Shown piece by piece: positions 6,407 through 7,771 of a stretch of DNA of 7,771 bases; position 1 is the stretch's first letter; each line of letters starts with the position of its first letter. A program made the position numbers and the translations under genes. Below the pieces are notes generated by a model. The model saw nothing but the letters and a program-made list of their open reading frames with translations. It did no database searches and had not been told where the DNA came from. Origin of the DNA: Acidobacteriota bacterium (GTDB taxonomy: Bacteria; Acidobacteriota; Holophagae; Thermotomaculales; Thermotomaculaceae); the NCBI GenBank assembly GCA_003650445.1, contig QMQE01000122.1, positions 1 to 7,771 on the forward strand, written 5' to 3'.

Positions 6407-7743
6407 GTAAAATTCTTGTAATTGATGATGATAAAAGTATCTGCCGCTCTCTCCAGCTTCAACTGAACCGCAAAGGCCACAAAGTGCATACGGCACAGAC
6501 AGGGACTTCCGGCTTTACTCTGTGTGCAAGTATTTCCCCGGACCTCATCTTCCTTGATGTCACATTGCCCGATGTCAATGGCCTGGACCTCCTTTCAAAA
6601 TTTCAGGAAACCGTCCCCTTAACCCCGGTCATCATGATTACAGGCAGGCAGGACACCTCCCTCATCATTGAAGCAATGCAACGCAATGCCCTTGACTATA
6701 TTCGCAAGCCATTGAATATGGATGATGTATTCATTGCAATCGAAAAGGCCCAATTGCAGGTATCGCGAAACGCAGCAGTGGTTGCCGACAGATCAGAATA
6801 TTCGACTTCCCCGCATAGTATTGTGGGAACAAGCAGGGAAATGCTGGAAGTTATCAAGCAGGTTGGCAGACTATCAAAGATTCGGGTTCCGGTACTCATC
6901 CTGGGAGAAAGTGGCACAGGAAAGGAACTGGTTGCCAGAGCACTTCACACGGCATCCACCCCCACCGAACCCTTTGTAGCTGTTAACTGCGCCGCCATTG
7001 TGCCCACTCTCCTGGCAAGCGAACTTTTCGGGCATGAGCAAGGCGCCTTCACCGGTGCAAAAGGCCGCAGAATCGGAAAATTGGAATTTGCCGGTAAAGG
7101 AACTTTTTTCCTTGATGAAATCGGTGAAATCCCCCCGGATTTTCAAGCCCAATTACTCCGTGTACTCCAGGAAAAGGAATTCGAGCGGGTTGGGGGAAAT
7201 CAATCTGTGCCATTGCACGCCAGGATCATTGCCGCCAGTCATCGAAACCTTCAAGAAATGGTGAAACAGGGAAAATTTCGGGAAGACTTGTACTATAGGC
7301 TTACAGTTGGCGAAATCATCATACCTCCCCTTCGTATAAGGCCGGATGATATACCAGTTCTGGCTGCTCACTTCCTTCAAAAATACGCCCTTTCCACAGA
7401 AAAAGCCGTCGTCGGGATTGAACAGAAAGGCCTTGAGGCACTTCTGCAACACAGCTTCCCCGGCAACGTTCGGGAACTGGACAACATCATTGCCCGGGCA
7501 TTGATAAGCTCCACCACATGTATCCTCTCCAAAACAGACATTCAAAGTGCCATCCGCTCTGACACTACTCAGGAGACACCCGGACAGATTCAACCACTTT
7601 CTGTAATCGAAAAACAGCACATCACAGCTGCCCTTGATTTTTACAAATGGAACATCAGTAAAACTGCGAGAAAACTTGGAATTTCCCCGACCACACTGAG
7701 GAAAAAAATCGCCGACTACATCATTCAACACCCCGAAGCCTGA
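6403..7743 (+). CDS. Sigma-54-dependent response regulator, NtrC/AtoC/ZraR family (REC-AAA+-FIS HTH)
   Basis: The protein has 446 residues from ATG 6403, a typical NtrC-family length. The receiver domain (1-118) has the acidic pocket Asp8-Asp9-Asp10, phospho-acceptor Asp52 in FLDVTLPDVNG, Thr80 and Lys102. The AAA+ domain (about 139-367) has Walker A GESGTGKE (168-175), the sigma-54 contact loop GAFTGA (214-219), Walker B TFFLDEIGE (234-242) and the arginine-finger segment FREDLYYRL (292-300). All are intact, so it should remodel sigma-54 RNA polymerase when phosphorylated. The C-terminal FIS-type helix-turn-helix (about 402-437, including KTARKLGISPTTLRKKI) binds enhancer-like sites. It overlaps the kinase stop by 4 nt (ATGA) and is almost certainly its cognate partner. 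Target genes are not shown by the sequence; the divergent RND-mpl operon is a guess. It is probably the last gene before the right edge, though only 28 bases remain. Confidence 0.96.
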   Translation: MSKILVIDDDKSICRSLQLQLNRKGHKVHTAQTGTSGFTLCASISPDLIFLDVTLPDVNGLDLLSKFQETVPLTPVIMITGRQDTSLIIEAMQRNALDYIRKPLNMDDVFIAIEKAQLQVSRNAAVVADRSEYSTSPHSIVGTSREMLEVIKQVGRLSKIRVPVLILGESGTGKELVARALHTASTPTEPFVAVNCAAIVPTLLASELFGHEQGAFTGAKGRRIGKLEFAGKGTFFLDEIGEIPPDFQAQLLRVLQEKEFERVGGNQSVPLHARIIAASHRNLQEMVKQGKFREDLYYRLTVGEIIIPPLRIRPDDIPVLAAHFLQKYALSTEKAVVGIEQKGLEALLQHSFPGNVRELDNIIARALISSTTCILSKTDIQSAIRSDTTQETPGQIQPLSVIEKQHITAALDFYKWNISKTARKLGISPTTLRKKIADYIIQHPEA

Positions 7744-7771
7744 ATCGCAGTACCCAGATGGACAATCAGTG

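Noticed and set aside
7153..7731. 192-codon open frame on the minus strand opposite the response regulator gene
   Set aside because: The plus strand encodes a complete regulator with all catalytic motifs; the antisense translation shows no recognisable domain and no ribosome site was evident. It is best explained as a coding shadow.
7744..7771. Terminator or new gene after the regulator (ATG at 7758)
   Set aside because: Only 28 bases remain. There is no stem-loop with a T run, and the ATG has no clear ribosome site and too few codons to judge.

Overview
The window looks like ordinary chromosome from a diderm (Gram-negative) bacterium with meso-diaminopimelate peptidoglycan. The evidence is an Mpl murein-tripeptide ligase, a two-lobed RND/MMPL exporter of the COG1033/HpnN type, and an NtrB/NtrC-style two-component pair with a sigma-54 activator. 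Base composition is moderate and similar across the window, and I see no mobile elements, tRNAs or rRNAs. This mix is common in Desulfobacterota-like and neighbouring phyla, but the sequence alone does not fix the taxon.

Layout. Positions 1-4401 hold a tightly packed leftward operon. In transcription order it encodes an 844-residue RND-superfamily membrane protein (4401-1867), Mpl (1870-455), a small 6-pyruvoyl-tetrahydropterin synthase/QueD-fold protein (462-94), and the first 35 codons of a membrane protein, perhaps a Na+/Ca2+ antiporter, that runs off the left edge (106-1). Every junction overlaps (4, 8 and 13 nt), which suggests translational coupling. Positions 4402-4642 are a divergent intergenic region with a perfect 7-bp inverted repeat and a strong ribosome binding site for the rightward operon. 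Positions 4643-7743 encode that rightward operon: a membrane histidine kinase with a large extracytoplasmic sensor, then a sigma-54-dependent response regulator overlapping it by 4 nt (ATGA). The last 28 bases (7744-7771) hold nothing I can assign; an ATG at 7758 has too little sequence after it to judge.

How the genes may work together (inference). The kinase probably reads an envelope or periplasmic signal and phosphorylates the regulator, which would activate sigma-54 promoters. The divergent RND-mpl operon is the obvious candidate target, although I found no -24/-12 element in the intergenic region. The left operon combines envelope lipid or efflux transport with peptidoglycan recycling.

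Most worth a second look: (i) the QueD-fold protein keeps the zinc histidines but lacks the usual catalytic Cys and His; (ii) the kinase gene ends in a frame-aligned A8 and G8 tract, with the -1 frame open straight into the regulator, so slippage would give a kinase-regulator fusion; (iii) the kinase sensor carries a C-x4-C-x-C cluster; (iv) the intergenic region has a possible operator palindrome. None of these proves a new system.
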